DNA of 26,606 bases from Ectocarpus siliculosus (GCA_000310025.1 FN649727.1:4432192-4458797), one strand, 5' to 3'; shown: positions 1 to 10,951, counted from the first letter of the stretch. Numbers and translations: made by a program. The notes: generated by a model from the letters alone, not told the origin.

Positions 1-330
1 AACAAAAGCTTGGGTGGGGAAAACCCATTTTCTGGGGCCCCCGGGGGGGAATGGCCCCTCGCCCCTTTTTTTGGGGGGCCCGGGGGGGCCCCGGGTGCCT
101 TTTTTTGTTTTTTTTTTTCCCCCCCCCTTTACCGGGAAGCACCCCCCCCCCCCCGGGATTGCCCAATTTCTTGTGGGGGTTTCCCCCTGGGGAAATTTTG
201 GGCAAATGTACCCCGCCCCGGAAAAACCCCGCCGCTCCCTCCCCCGCTTTTTTGGGGGTGGGGGTTCACGGGCAAAGGGATTCGGGCTTCCCGGGTTAGG
301 GGTCCCCCCCCCCCCCCCCCCCTTAGCTCC
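1..330. other. Low-quality, homopolymer-rich contig end
   Basis: Most of this stretch is runs of C, G and T of 5-20 bases (for example about 20 C at 303-322 and 12 T near 107-118). All open frames here are Pro/Gly/Phe-rich and follow the homopolymers, so none is supported as a gene. The pattern resembles over-called sequencing read ends rather than genomic sequence. I see no feature here. Confidence 0.75.
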
Positions 331-445
331 CGTGTGCGTGTGTGTGTGTGATTTTTAAATATTTCATCGACCGCGCCAACCGGCTGACCAACCAAAATAC
401 GTCAGTCTCAGTGCGGTTGAAAACACAAAAACACTTCTAAATGCA
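331..445 (+). repeat. Dispersed repeat, copy 1
   Basis: A (TG)n tract is followed at 364-445 by a sequence matching, in inverted orientation and with scattered mismatches, 4066-4165. Shared blocks include TCGACCGCG, CAGTCT, AGTGCGGTTGAAAACAC and CTTCTAAATG. The second copy lies inside the TIR element, so this copy is probably a relic of the same repeat family. No terminal repeat or AGTGCCGG array is visible beside it. Confidence 0.65.
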
Positions 446-701
446 CATCAACTGGGGCCCCGTGAGGGGGCGGCATGAGGGAGGCTAAGCTATTCTCCGG
501 ATCAAAGACAAGAAACGGTAGCAACAGAAGAATACTTGCACGCGTCTACCAAGGCTGCTTGCTACCTTGCACTCTAGTTCGGTTTGGAGTGCTTTCACCG
601 CCATCCTCCTTCCTTCCAACTCCATCGTTCTCACTAATCGTTTTCGCAGCAACTTTTTCGACATTTCTTCTCTAGCCCTGCGCCGTTTGTGGTGGGGAAG
701 G
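446..701. other. Downstream flank of the DUF4470 gene, no gene seen
   Basis: This is the 3' flank of the minus-strand gene that ends at 702. Short open frames here lack splice or family support. I recognise nothing in it. Confidence 0.5.
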
Positions 702-3680
702 TCATCTGGCTTGTGTGTGTATGTACCTCCTAGCGCCGTCGCGGAGCACCGGGAAGGGGTCGAGGTATCCCCACGACTGGTACTGTCTGTGGATGCCCGT
801 CATCTCCGTGCCCCACTCCATCGCCTTTGGGGCGGCGATGCCGGGGCCCTCGCCGGTCAGGAGGATGGGAGAGGCGTTCTTCGAAGGGAACACCGTTTGA
901 TCATGGTAGGTCCTGCGCGACAAAATCAGAACAAGAAGAAAAAATAAAACTGAATTACGGTGCCGTTTATCTGTTGTTGTCTCATTCATTCTGACGCCGG
1001 TGCACTACGCCTTCCAGCGAACACACCCGGGACGAAAAAACGACAAGGAAACATGTACACTTAGAGAGAGAAAAGGCGGCTGTCGCTCGCACACCCGCTC
1101 TCTCGATCGCTAGCTGTTTTCCCTTAAACCGCACGCGAGACAAGACAAGACAAGACGAGACAAGACGAGAGCCCGTGCACTCACTTGCGTTCCTTGTCCA
1201 ATTGCTTCTTCGGCTTGATCTGGACAATGCTCGTATCGGCATACACGTACCACATGCAGCGCAGGCGGCTGCAGGGGCGAAGCAAACCAGGAGGGGGGGG
1301 GGCGCAGAACCGCAATAAGGGCATATGGGGGGTGAGACCGTGTTCTAGGACCAACGTCCGGCAGACCCGAAACGAGCGCAGCACGCGCGCTCCAGACACT
1401 ATCACTGTAGCGCACGTACAGCGTACGCACGTACACCTCATACAAGTATTGTTGCTGTTTTTGTTGCTGTCTTACAGCAACAAACGTTTGGTCCTCTGCA
1501 TCCAAGGTAGAGTTAAGGTAGAGTTAAACGGGTATCCGTAGTCACAAGCTAACCCCAACAAAGGTACAGAAAAGAATAAAAACGCCATTCGCGAAAACAC
1601 GAAATCCTACAATAGAACAACAAGCCCACAAAAACATGACGCAGGGTAGTGGATAAAAACAAAAAAGAAGAGCCAAACGGAAACCCCTTTGCTCCTCTCT
1701 GAAGCTGAGTGAAGCAAAATATGTTCAGGAGGAGAATGCATAACATCGTAAAAAAACACGTGTAGAGAAACACGTGTAGAGAGAATCCTCGCGCACCGTT
1801 AACCATCAGACTCCAGCACCGAGTCCCCCCCCCCACGCGCGCCCTCGTCCTGAAGGATTCCCTTACAATTATGGCAGAAACGTCAACAGCACCCGACAAG
1901 CTGGCGGCTTCCCTTCGCAAAGAGAACCGGTGGGATGAGATCCAACAGACTCAAGGCATTCAAACAAAGTGCAACACCCCCCCCCTCCCTCACTCGCTCA
2001 CTTTAGAGAGCTCCGGCCTGCAATATGGGCGATAGATCCGACGGGAGACATGCTCCAAGAGGCGGGCGACGCTGACGCTTCCAGGAGCTGGTTAGCTGCG
2101 GCCTGTCCTCGCCGCCAAGCGCAGGTGACACGACGAGAAAGACGACCGGCAGGGTTAACAGCAATATCAACCCGCCGGCGGCAGCAGACAAGAGAAGAGG
2201 CAGCGGGCACACCACGATGATTACGGCATCCAGGTTGGCGTGATGCTCTCCATGTCCTCGCAGATCGGTCAAAAGATGCCGGTCGGTGTCAGCGCCTGCA
2301 GCTACAGGAGAGCCTGTAACCTGGTGCACTTTTTGGACGCTTGGAGACGCGATCGCACATTGTCCGAAAAAGCAGAAACAAGAGGTGCTAAACTACCAAA
2401 CGGTATCGGTACACCTGTCGCGAGCGAAAGGTATCCGACGGCGCCAGGACGCCGAACCACAAATCCATCCGACAGTACCCCCCGCCAAAAAAAACATTCT
2501 CAACAACTACCCGCCCTCTCGAGAACGCACAGTGCCCATCCACAGCCAAGACAGACAGCGGCTTACGACGGCACTTGACGCAAAAGGAAAGTCTAACACA
2601 GTCTCAACGTCTGCGATGTGCGGGCCCAGTATACAAACACCAACAGTGCGACCGACTAACCAGCAAAACGAACAACAAGTACGGATCCATATGTCTGTCA
2701 TTCGTTGCTGGTTGCCCGTTGGCGCACTGGAGGCAAGTCAGCCCCACGATCTATCACATCATAAAGTTAAACCCTGTCGTTAACCAACCGATCTAAATCG
2801 ATACTTCGGCCATGTGTACATGAACCCCTGGTGAATAATGGAGGTGGTAAATGGCGTCGCCGATAGGCAGCAAAGCTAAATAAGATCACCTGGGTGGCCT
2901 GAAGCGTGGCGTTGTCGACGTAGATGTTGTAGTAGGCGTTGAAGCACAGCGCGATTTTTGCCGAGTAAGCGTCTAGCTGCTCGGGCGGAGCGTCCGGCGA
3001 GCACGCCCTCAGCTGATCCACACCGCAAACATGAACAAGCAACCGCACCCAAACAAACGGAGGGAGATATGCAGACCAATACGACGAGGTTGGCAGCGTT
3101 TGAAGTACTGAAACCGACAACAAGCGGACCGAAGAAATGGGGCAACAACAACACTATAATAGATGCCATTTCTCGCGTGGAAGGAGAGAGCACCAGCAGC
3201 AGGAACAACATCAGCAGCACCAGCAGCCTTGTCAGCCCTGGGAATGGCCCAGGCCACCGCTGCGTGGGAAAACAACTCTGACTTTCTTCACCCGCGAAAA
3301 CGACGTGCTGCTGCACCGTGACATGCATACCCCCCCCCTCGCAACCATCACGGCCCGCCCGCTCCCACAGCCTCTCACCAAGTCATCGTGGCTGTTGCAA
3401 AAGAGCTGGAGCAGCAGCAGCACGCGGGCAAGGCAGGCCGGCTCCCGGTCGTTCATGGTGAAGCGCAGCGTTCGCAGGCCGTCGGGGTGCTGCTGGTTCT
3501 GCTGGCGCCGCTCCTCGGAGGTGAGCCCGTCCCAGCGCCCCCGCTCCCGGCTGCACTCGGAGCCGTAGGTCCAGAGGGTGAAGAGCGCGTGGCGGGCGTC
3601 GGAGCAGCCGAGCAGGAGCATGTCGGCGCGCCGGGCGTCCATGGGGACGCCGCCCAGGAGGTACTCGGGGGGAGTGCAGC
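702..3680 (-). CDS. DUF4470-domain protein, 5' exon(s) not identified
   Basis: Five minus-strand exons join in phase: 3680-3379, 3012-2890, 2102-2002, 1268-1185 and 912-702. All junctions are GT-AG, and together they give about 272 residues plus a stop. The first exon reads ADMLLLGCSDARHALFTLW and then TLRFTMNDREPACLARVLL, matching the nucleotide-binding-like core of DUF4470. That family is known from fungal MYND-finger proteins and the dynein assembly factor DNAAF3. Later exons continue the fungal-type pattern (ASASPASWSMSPVGSI, RLRCMWYVYAD). No MYND finger is visible. The first exon opens with two bases of a split codon after ..CGAATAG, so at least one upstream exon is missing. The frame also stays open to an ATG at 3762, and ATG 3642 is another possible start. 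The 3' end may instead splice at GGAG/GTACAT near 727. The molecular function is unknown. Confidence 0.72.
1137..1170. repeat. CAAGA/CGAGA pentanucleotide tandem repeat
   Basis: About six tandem units of CAAGA or CGAGA lie inside the last intron of the DUF4470 gene, just beyond the GTGAGT donor. This is a simple microsatellite with no implied function. Confidence 0.8.
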
Positions 3681-4065
3681 CTATTCGTTTTTTTTTTGTG
3701 TTTGTGTGTTGTTGTTGGGAGGCGCGGCGTGGGGGTGGGGGTGGAGGAGGTGTAGTCGGCAAGAAATCTCAAGTGACGATACACTACAGTAGTCGTCGTC
3801 CAACGCACGTACTCTGAACGATGAGGAGACATTCTTTGAAACGCCTGATGACGCGTGTAATAGGCTGTACAGTACTGGCCCTTTTTAGTGCCGGTCGAAT
3901 AGTGCCAGGGGCCCGATTTAGTGCTGGTAAATTTTCTGGACACAGAGGCAGCCCGACAAAGTGCCAGACGGCACTAAAAAGGGCGGGCCCGATATAGTGC
4001 CGGTTGGGCGCCGTTGTTCCCCCCCAATAGTGCCGGTTCACGCGCGCTCACATACACCCCGTAAA

Positions 4066-4165
4066 TGGCATTTAGAAGGGTGTTTTCAACCGCACTAAGA
4101 CTGGCGTCTCTTCATTGGTGAGCCTGTTAGCGCGGTCGATGCCAGCAACAAAGACACACACACAC
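4066..4165 (-). repeat. Dispersed repeat, copy 2 (inverted relative to copy 1)
   Basis: Read on the minus strand this matches 331-445, including the (TG)n tract (seen as CACACACAC at 4155-4164), GCATCGACCGCG and GTGCGGTTGAAAACAC. It lies just inside the left subterminal array of the TIR element. Confidence 0.65.
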
Positions 4166-4535
4166 GTGAAGACAAAAGACAGGCAGAAGACAGAACCCAA
4201 ACAGAGAAACTAGCGTACACGTGCTGCTGCAGAACATAACAACTGTACATGTCATGTCGGGAAGGTGCTTAGGAGACGCGACGCTCTACCTGGCGAAAGC
4301 AAAGACGACGATGATCGCAGCGCATTCCGCTAAGCGGGTGCGCCAGGCAGACATGAGAGAAATTGTCGAGACGTAGTGGGCGGAAGTCACAGCTGTATGT
4401 GGAGGCCACCTTCATAAAGGTACATTCTCCCCGACGTCTGTCGAGGACGATTCCCTCTTTTCACAATGGCGCCGACAGTGGTGTCAGATTCCAAAAGACA
4501 CGGGATCAAAACCCGCTGCTCATCAAAATTTGACA

Positions 4536-5640
4536 TCACAAGAGCAGCAGTTTCTTCTTTGACATCACAAGATTGTGCTTCTTGTGACTCGCTTCAACTT
4601 TGCATTGACTGCGCGAGTGGGTGAAACGTCCCGGTCCATACTTGCACGCCATATAGTCGCACTCTACGTCTTGCCCGTCTGGCTTCGCCCGCACCGGTTT
4701 CTTGGTGGGGCCTGCCTTGCTTGTCCCTGGATTTAGGACGTTCACGGTTGGCCTTTTATTTTCTGGACCCGGTCGCGGCTCCGATCAACTCCAGAGACAT
4801 GAGCAGTCGTCCCCAGAGCTCCCTCTAGGGCGTTGACACGAGCCGTCAACAGATCACTTTTCTCGGAGAGCTGAGCGTCGTCGAGGGGGTCGTGCAAGGC
4901 GGACACGGCAAGGTTTTCAGCGGTGGACGGAACCGTGGCTGTTCTGAGCGGATTCGCTTCGTGTTTTCTAGCACGCCCTTTCGATTCCAAGAAGGTTTGG
5001 TTCGCATCTTCTCTAAGCATCTTCCTATTGTACGGATGTGCGGATGTAGGCCGTTTTCGAAAGACGCAATCAACGCTTCATCAAAGACGTGCTCATGTGC
5101 GCTCTTGGTCGGTGGGGTCGTGCCTTGAGCTTCTGCTAGCAACCGTGCGTATGTTCTTGACACTCTCAGTGCGGACATGTCTACCGACCCGCTACTCTCT
5201 GCTTGCAGGGTCATGACTTCCCGAGCAAATAGCGGAACTCGGTTGGCAGGTGCAAAAAGAGTGGTGAGAGCAGTGACATAGTCGCTCCATGTGCGTGGGA
5301 GGGTTGGTTCGATAGTTTCACCCCTGGCACGAAGGCGAGCTAGCATTTGTTGTGGCCTCCATTCTAACGACGAGCTGAGCACGAGGTTGAGGCTCTGCGC
5401 TGCTGCGCCGTGTGTGATGAGGGGGAGGTGTTTGATAAATAGCACGATGGTCGATTTCTTGTTGAGAAACATTGTCCTGAGATAGAAGGCTACTATGCGC
5501 ACGATAAATAGCCATCATTTCCAGCATGTCCTCGTCCGCATTTCCTTCGATTTTGATGGAGGCGGGAATGTCGGTGGCCTTGAGTGTGAAGCGTTTCGTG
5601 CTACCCTGTTCCTGGGTTACCGAAATTGACTACGGGGTTC
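4536..5640 (-). pseudogene. Decayed LTR-retrotransposon gag-like coding region
   Basis: The longest intact piece (5502-4846, 218 aa) has the pattern of a Retrotrans_gag domain: TWSDYVTALTTLFAP, then FAREVMTLQAE, a repeated RLLAEAQ-type helix and FDEALIASFENGLHPHIR. The coding signal then shifts frame near 5020 and continues to 4742 (STAENLAVSALHDP). It shifts again near 4745 to reach 4536, where CDYMACKYGPGRFTHSRSQC looks like a degenerate zinc-knuckle. Upstream, a third frame (GNADEDMLEMMAIYR, about 5640-5470) seems to be the original N-terminal part. At least two frameshifts and the absence of any protease, RT or integrase make this a dead fragment. The gag assignment rests on motif pattern only. 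Confidence 0.55.
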
Positions 5641-6351
5641 CAGGTGTATGCTGTAGTATGATAGTATTAACGGCTGTTTGTTTTCTTGCTGAACGTTTCC
5701 TGTCGTGTTTCTTTTCTGTTTTCTTTTTTATCGTGCAACATCGAAGGAGGAGTGATGAGATTAAGCTTCGTCCTACATTTTTATATTTTTTGCCGTCAAC
5801 GGCTAATAATTGGGTTCGTGATGTGTGTCTGCCTATCGCCGTCGATTAGTGCTGTTGCCCGAAATAGTGTGATCCATGGGAGGCCAATGCCACTGCTTTC
5901 TTGCCCTCAAAACATTAGGCAGCTGTTTTTGGAATATTTCTTCGGAAGATGTGCAGAGCGGTACAGAGCATGTAATAAACTACAGAGCATGTTATTGAAG
6001 GGTTCGCTCAACATTCAGGCGGTGCAGGACGTGTGCTAAGGCGGGCAGAAAGAAACTGTGCAACAAGTTCTTTTATTAAAACAAGCTCTGTGTGTTCGAC
6101 AGGGTGGAACAACACGTGTCGCGAGAAAGTCTGCCCACGCCCACGTTACCACTTGACAAATTTCGATCCAAATCGTACTCTTGTTACACCGCAAAACGTG
6201 AGCGCCACATCATGAAATCAAACACGCCCTCAATAGTGCCGGACCGGCACTCACGAGGGTTATTCGAAACCTGAATAGCGCCGTGTTGGCACTACTCGCA
6301 TTAGTGCCAGCGGTCTGGACACATACCGGCACTAAAAAGGGCCCAGTACTG

Positions 6352-7747
6352 CATATGAGGACTCACGAAGGGCACCCCGGGGATGCGGCCCGATGCTAAT
6401 GATAGATACGTACATAGCTTCTTAGAACATGCACATACCTTCACAGAAAGACTGGTCTACCCGTTAGAGAGATAGTACCACACAGCAGAGTGGCGTACTC
6501 GAGCCGGAGAGCCGGTGTGCAAAATTCGGTGTGTTGGGGGGCAGACCCATGCGAGTCGTCAAGGGGGCTGTTTTTTTTTTTTTTAGCTGCATGATGTCGA
6601 TCAACACATCAACACCAACCTGTGTCGGCTTGCTGTGCGCTGTGGTGTCAAGGATTGAACAATATCAAAGGCCTTTCCGCCCTGCTCCTGCCGTTCGTAT
6701 TCCCGCCTAAAGAAATGGCCTTCCGCGTGTGACACTTCACACGTCACACAACCGTCCCCGTCTGTCTTCTGTTTTGTGTCCCCTTCGGTCCGCACCCGCC
6801 ATCTATTTTTTAAACAAAACCGCGTCTGAAACTTGTTGTGACAGCCTATATGGTATGCTATGGAAATCTCTCAGTGAAGAGCCGGCAGTTTTACGTTCGC
6901 GCCATAATTATGGCGACTAACACAGATCCTTCGTATCACAACGCAAAAGACGCGATCTGCTGCTGTCGTTGTGTTACACTCGTGCAACGTGCACGCGCAA
7001 GCAAGCGCCCAGCTCCCAAAAGAACATGTGTTTGTTGGAACATGTGGTTCGCGAGAGAGCCTGCTTTTTTTCCCCGCGCTGAAAAAGTCACAAGCCTGCG
7101 CTGCTGTCGCCTCAGCAGCAGTTTTGATTGGCGCCATGGGGAGTGACGTCCGAAATTGAACCTCCGGTGTACATTCTAAATGAGGAGGGGGTGATTTTGT
7201 GAGCCTGCGTGCAACATGATTCCCACTACTCTACTGCTGTGCCCTTTGCGACCTCTGTCTAGAGAGTGCAGCAGTGTCGTCTACCGGGAACACTCACTCA
7301 CCGTAAGGATAGAAATGATTGCAGCCTTGGACGATGGATGCGGAAGGGTGCATGAGCAAGCACTGGTACTCCTTTCCGCGCTCTCCCGGAGCGCCATTGG
7401 CACTACTCGACATCGCTGGTGAGGGGTTGGTGCTCAGAGCAAGAGAGACAAAATCTGAAGAGCTATTGTTGAATATCAATGCATGCTGTGCTGTCGACTG
7501 CTGGTGTGCAATATTGAGGGGCACCGGGACATACATGCCGATATACAAGATCGCCACCCCCCTCGCTCGTTCCCCCAGCCAGCACGCTAGCTTGTCACAG
7601 CACCAGCAGTGACCGGGAGACAGGGAGAGCAGCCGAGGCGCGGGGGCGACTGAACATTCACAGGGTGGTGCGGTGCCACTCCGAAAGCCGCAAATTAGCC
7701 CCAGGTTGTGCGCAGCACTTCTATTCCTCCTGTTCACAGGACGAATC
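6352..7747. other. Intergenic region, no supported gene
   Basis: Between the TIR element and the plastid-protein gene there are only short open frames without splice or family support. A run of 14 T lies at 6571-6584. A minus-strand frame at 6795-6601 containing CVTCEVSHAEGHFF is the least random, but I do not recognise it. The missing 5' exon(s) of the DUF4470 gene could lie here if the TIR element inserted into one of its introns, but I could not find them. Confidence 0.4.
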
Positions 7748-9883
7748 ATGATTCGTCGTCGTCTTGTTGCAGTTGCGCTGTCTCTCATGACCACGGCACA
7801 CACCTGCAGTGGCTTCATCCCTGCTGCTGCTGCTGCTGCTGCTGTATCAAGAATACCGAGGCCGGTATTTCGAAGTCCAGGGGCGAACAGCAATGGTCGA
7901 CATGTGGGTGCCTGCTCTCCTCCTACTGATCGGAATCGACCGCCGCGAACGCTGAAGAATGGAGCAGCCGACAGCAGCGATGACATCGATCTCAGCTCCG
8001 CCATGGCGAACGCGCGTGCGAACCTCGCGGCAGGTACATCTACGCACCTACATACTCCCACAGCCGCTCGCTGTTGCCTGTTCTGCACAGCAGTGATGTC
8101 GCTTCCAATTAGGCTCAGCTGCAGATGCCTGTGCTTCGTAGTCGGCATGTGATGAATATCCTACAGAATAGGGGTTAGGCTGCATAAGATACCACACCCC
8201 CTGAACCGATGTAAAAGGTCGTCTACGTACAACATGTGCTCCATGACGAAGAGGACGCATACTGAGAAGATGTGTTTTCGGTGGGAAGATACTTGTATGT
8301 TTTCGGAAAGCTCTCGACGAGACGACTCCAACGCCGCCTTTTTCGGCGCAGCCACTGTTCTACTATGGAGAAAGAAATCAAGCTTTGAAAATCGGCCCAG
8401 GGGGTGTGATATCTTACTGTCACCTACGGTAAGGCAGTTAACGGCTGTGTACAAGACTGCCATGGTTTACAGTAGTGGTGATTACGCATTACATGGGTGT
8501 CTTCGTCAGCATGTGCTTCTGAAGAGTCAGGGAGCGTCAAAACGTCGTTGATCGCGTTCCTGCCCTCAAACCCTCTATTATTAGGCACGTCTCCGGGGGC
8601 GGGGCTTGAATCCGCGTTTGACCAAGCGGACGCCGCGTTTGCAGGTGATGTGATTCATGGAGCTATTGATATGTCACGACGTTCACTGCTGCTTGTTTTT
8701 GTGGACGTTTTCGTAAACATGACTTGCTTGGTGTTTGTGTGCAGTCTTGCAAGGTTTTCGTTCTACTCCTGCTGCCGATGATGTCGCCGCTGCGTTCCTG
8801 CTGACTTGTTTCAGAAACACGTACGAAACGTCCACAGGAGGACCTGGTCCACCCGAGGCAAGTCTCACAAATGTTTTTTGAAAGCTTCACAGGTTTGTGC
8901 TTCGCTTGTATTCCCTTTTTGTCGCAGACCTAATCGTAACGAGCGTTGACGACCAGGGGGTAACGCTGGACGATGAGGTGAGGACACATCAAACACACAC
9001 GAGAGGACCCTTGAGTATGTAGGTCGGTGTTGCAGGGCCAGCGTCGATGAAGTCACTGATGAGAGGCACGCGGCCTTCGCAGACCGTGCTTACAAACATC
9101 GCATACTAGTGCGGTCTTGCTGGTCACCACATAACACGTGTAGATTGTTGGGTAGCGGGTGCTTACCGTCAGAGGCTACGGAGAAAAGGTTGACTGCGGA
9201 CCTTGATATTAACGAGTACACAGGCTATCCTTGCCCATGCAAGGCAGAAGGGGGATAGCCCTTCAACAAACACATACCAACATGATACACGAACCCCCCC
9301 TAGATCTCGACAGATCCGTATCTAGTGCTGAATACACCTAACACAGATATCAGGCACCCCCTTTCTTTGCACATGACCTTTCAGAAGGACGTCTTCAGAC
9401 ACAACAAACACTGCAGACAAGTATGGAAGGCCCAAATGTCCGGCCGGAGCAAAGCATGAATGGACCACGCTGGTTCATGTTTGTGCTAAAGCTCCCGGCC
9501 CTATTGTTGTTTAGTTGAAACGCAGACAGACCATGTTCAAACGACGTGCCACGAACGAGTTGATTCTTCTGTGCACTTTTGAAAACCCGGAGGTGCGTAT
9601 ACTTTTTATTTTTGTTTTGTGAAGACAGGTGTAAAACACAATAGCATCGAAACGACACACCGTGTTTGTCCTCGGAGGGAGAAGGATCACGTGCTGGCGT
9701 TCGCCCCGCCCTCTGCTCCCTCTTATGTTCTACCAGGAGGTGCAAGAGCTCGCTCAGTCAGGAATGATGGATCAAGACAGCACGTCCAAGAAGAGCAAGG
9801 GCCTCTTTAGCGACATGAAGGATGTGTTGGGGGCACTGAGCGGCGGAGCTCACATCGTCAAGCGCGACGACGGTACTGTGTGA
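7748..9883 (+). CDS. Predicted plastid-targeted protein of unknown function
   Basis: Five exons (7748-8033, 8510-8644, 8815-8892, 8928-8977, 9737-9883) join with GT-AG introns of phases 1, 1, 1 and 0 into exactly 232 codons ending TGA (231 aa). The N-terminus MIRRRLVAVALSLMTTAHTC is a textbook signal peptide, with a predicted cut at CSG/F. The following FIP, a poly-Ala run, and an Arg/Ser-rich, acid-poor stretch to about residue 60 make a heterokont bipartite plastid presequence. The mature part (about 170 aa) includes TSLIAFLPSNPLLLG, DLIVTSVDDQGVTLDDE and a C-terminal DMKDVLGALSGGAHIVKRDD. I recognise no family. The open frame extends to an ATG at 7673, but the start at 7748 gives the canonical signal peptide. 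Intron 4 (759 bp) could hide another exon. Targeting is inferred from sequence. Confidence 0.8.
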
Positions 9884-10949
9884 CGTCACGTCTCCACGTG
9901 CACATTGGCTTGTTTGCCATGGGATTTTTGCTCGCCACCGCGGTTTCTTTTACCACCATGTTGTGGTTTCCATACCGCCGCCGTGTTGAATGGTACATCT
10001 TGCGTATGCGGGATCCAGACAGTTGGCGTGACCTGCGCGCGTACTACTGTCCGAGCCACACCGTATGCGCCATATTTCCGTCCCTTGCCCCTGTTTTTAT
10101 TCTTCAGTTGTTGCGAAGAACACGCAGTATTCTTGCAAGTGAGAACGAGGAAATGCGTGAAGCTTGTCGTGGGCAGCCCCAAGTACCCGCCGTCACTTGA
10201 CGCATGCGGCTTCTGTGTGTAGCGACGTAAAATTCGAGCTTGTGGCATTCACATACACCAACAGGGTACTGGGCGTCAACTTGCAGGTTGGGCACTTCAT
10301 GGATGCTAAGAGCCGTTTGACAGGGATGTGTCCCAGCCCGAAATCGATTGCCATCCAACGCTGTTCGTGTAACACATGGGAGCACAACGTGCGCAAGGGA
10401 AACTGTACACAGGGCGGCGCAATGGTTACCGCTCTCAGAGATTGCTTACCGCTATACTAAAGAGCCTTCTCTGCCGGTGCACCAACGCCAAAGCTTTGTT
10501 CCGCGGTATCTTGCGTGGTCAACCGGTTGATACGGTCTTCCATTAACAGAGTTCGTTACCTCTCGGGGCTACACCGTTACCACTGTCAAGTTCTCCAGCT
10601 GATCCCCGAGCCCTCCCAAACTCTCAATTGGGTATCTAAAACAGGCGATTTTAGTGCGCTCTACACCTAACAAGTCTGCGAGCTGAATAGGGCCCTACGG
10701 CAGTCGTCGCGGCAGGATGTAAACGACTCAGACCTACCGTGCGCCTTCCGAAAACTTTGGTCTACAGCCGGGGAACGATTCGCTGCGTTGCTTGCGATGC
10801 TTACTTGTCTTGAAAATACTGAAAGCGATGCCGGTGTTTTTCTGACTCGCTCGAAAATAAACACAAAAAAAAAATCCCAGTTCACTACGGAAGCAGTTAC
10901 TTCTTTTGAACATTCGCGGAGCATGTGCCCCAGTGAAGCTCCTCTATAT
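9884..10949. other. Intergenic region with one weak coding-like fragment
   Basis: No gene is supported. On the minus strand at 10396-10193, a frame after a possible acceptor (..CGAACAG) reads RWMAIDFGLGHIPVKRLLA and contains a CPTCK pair. It looks more protein-like than its surroundings but matches nothing I know and ends at a TGA. It may be an exon relic or transposon debris. Confidence 0.3.
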
Positions 10950-10951
10950 TA

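Larger units (their letters stand above)
3870..6351. mobile_element. TIR-bounded transposable element with AGTGCC subterminal arrays
   Basis: The left end begins CAGTACTGGCCCTTTTTAG and continues TGCCGGT. The right end, read inward on the other strand, begins CAGTACTGGGCCCTTTTTAG and continues the same way, giving TIRs of about 26-27 bp. The outer eight bases, CAGTACTG, are themselves palindromic. Inside each end the motif (T)AGTGCC(G/A)G recurs in both orientations: about seven times at 3886-4035 and five times at 6234-6337. One internal inverted copy of the end lies at 3969-3984, and a direct repeat starting GGGCCCGAT lies at 3909 and 3985. Flanks (..GGCTGTA and CATATGAG..) show no convincing target-site duplication. 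No transposase was recognised. The interior carries a decayed gag-like region on the minus strand, so this could be a non-autonomous DNA transposon hosting a retroelement fragment or an unusual composite. Confidence 0.7.

Noticed and set aside
1483-1502. Possible 20-nt microexon in the DUF4470 gene (AGGACCAAACG...)
   Set aside because: It is flanked by AG and GTAAGA, but the neighbouring exons 2102-2002 and 1268-1185 already join in phase (2) without it and give the expected family pattern.
1871-2034. Plus-strand 54-aa frame starting MAETSTAPDKLAASL
   Set aside because: It looks protein-like, but it overlaps exon 3 and intron 3 of the DUF4470 gene antisense and has no further exon in phase.
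2003-2329. Minus-strand frame with two hydrophobic stretches resembling membrane segments
   Set aside because: The family-matching exon (ASASPASWSMSPVGS) is in another frame of the same strand, with a proper acceptor and donor. The hydrophobic frame is its intron plus shadow.
5526-5849. Plus-strand 107-aa hydrophobic frame inside the TIR element
   Set aside because: It has no family match, overlaps the minus-strand gag-like region in part, and its composition reflects a T-rich stretch.
7294-8148. 284-aa minus-strand open frame
   Set aside because: It lies antisense to exon 1 of the plastid-protein gene, whose plus-strand signal peptide and splice chain are far more convincing.
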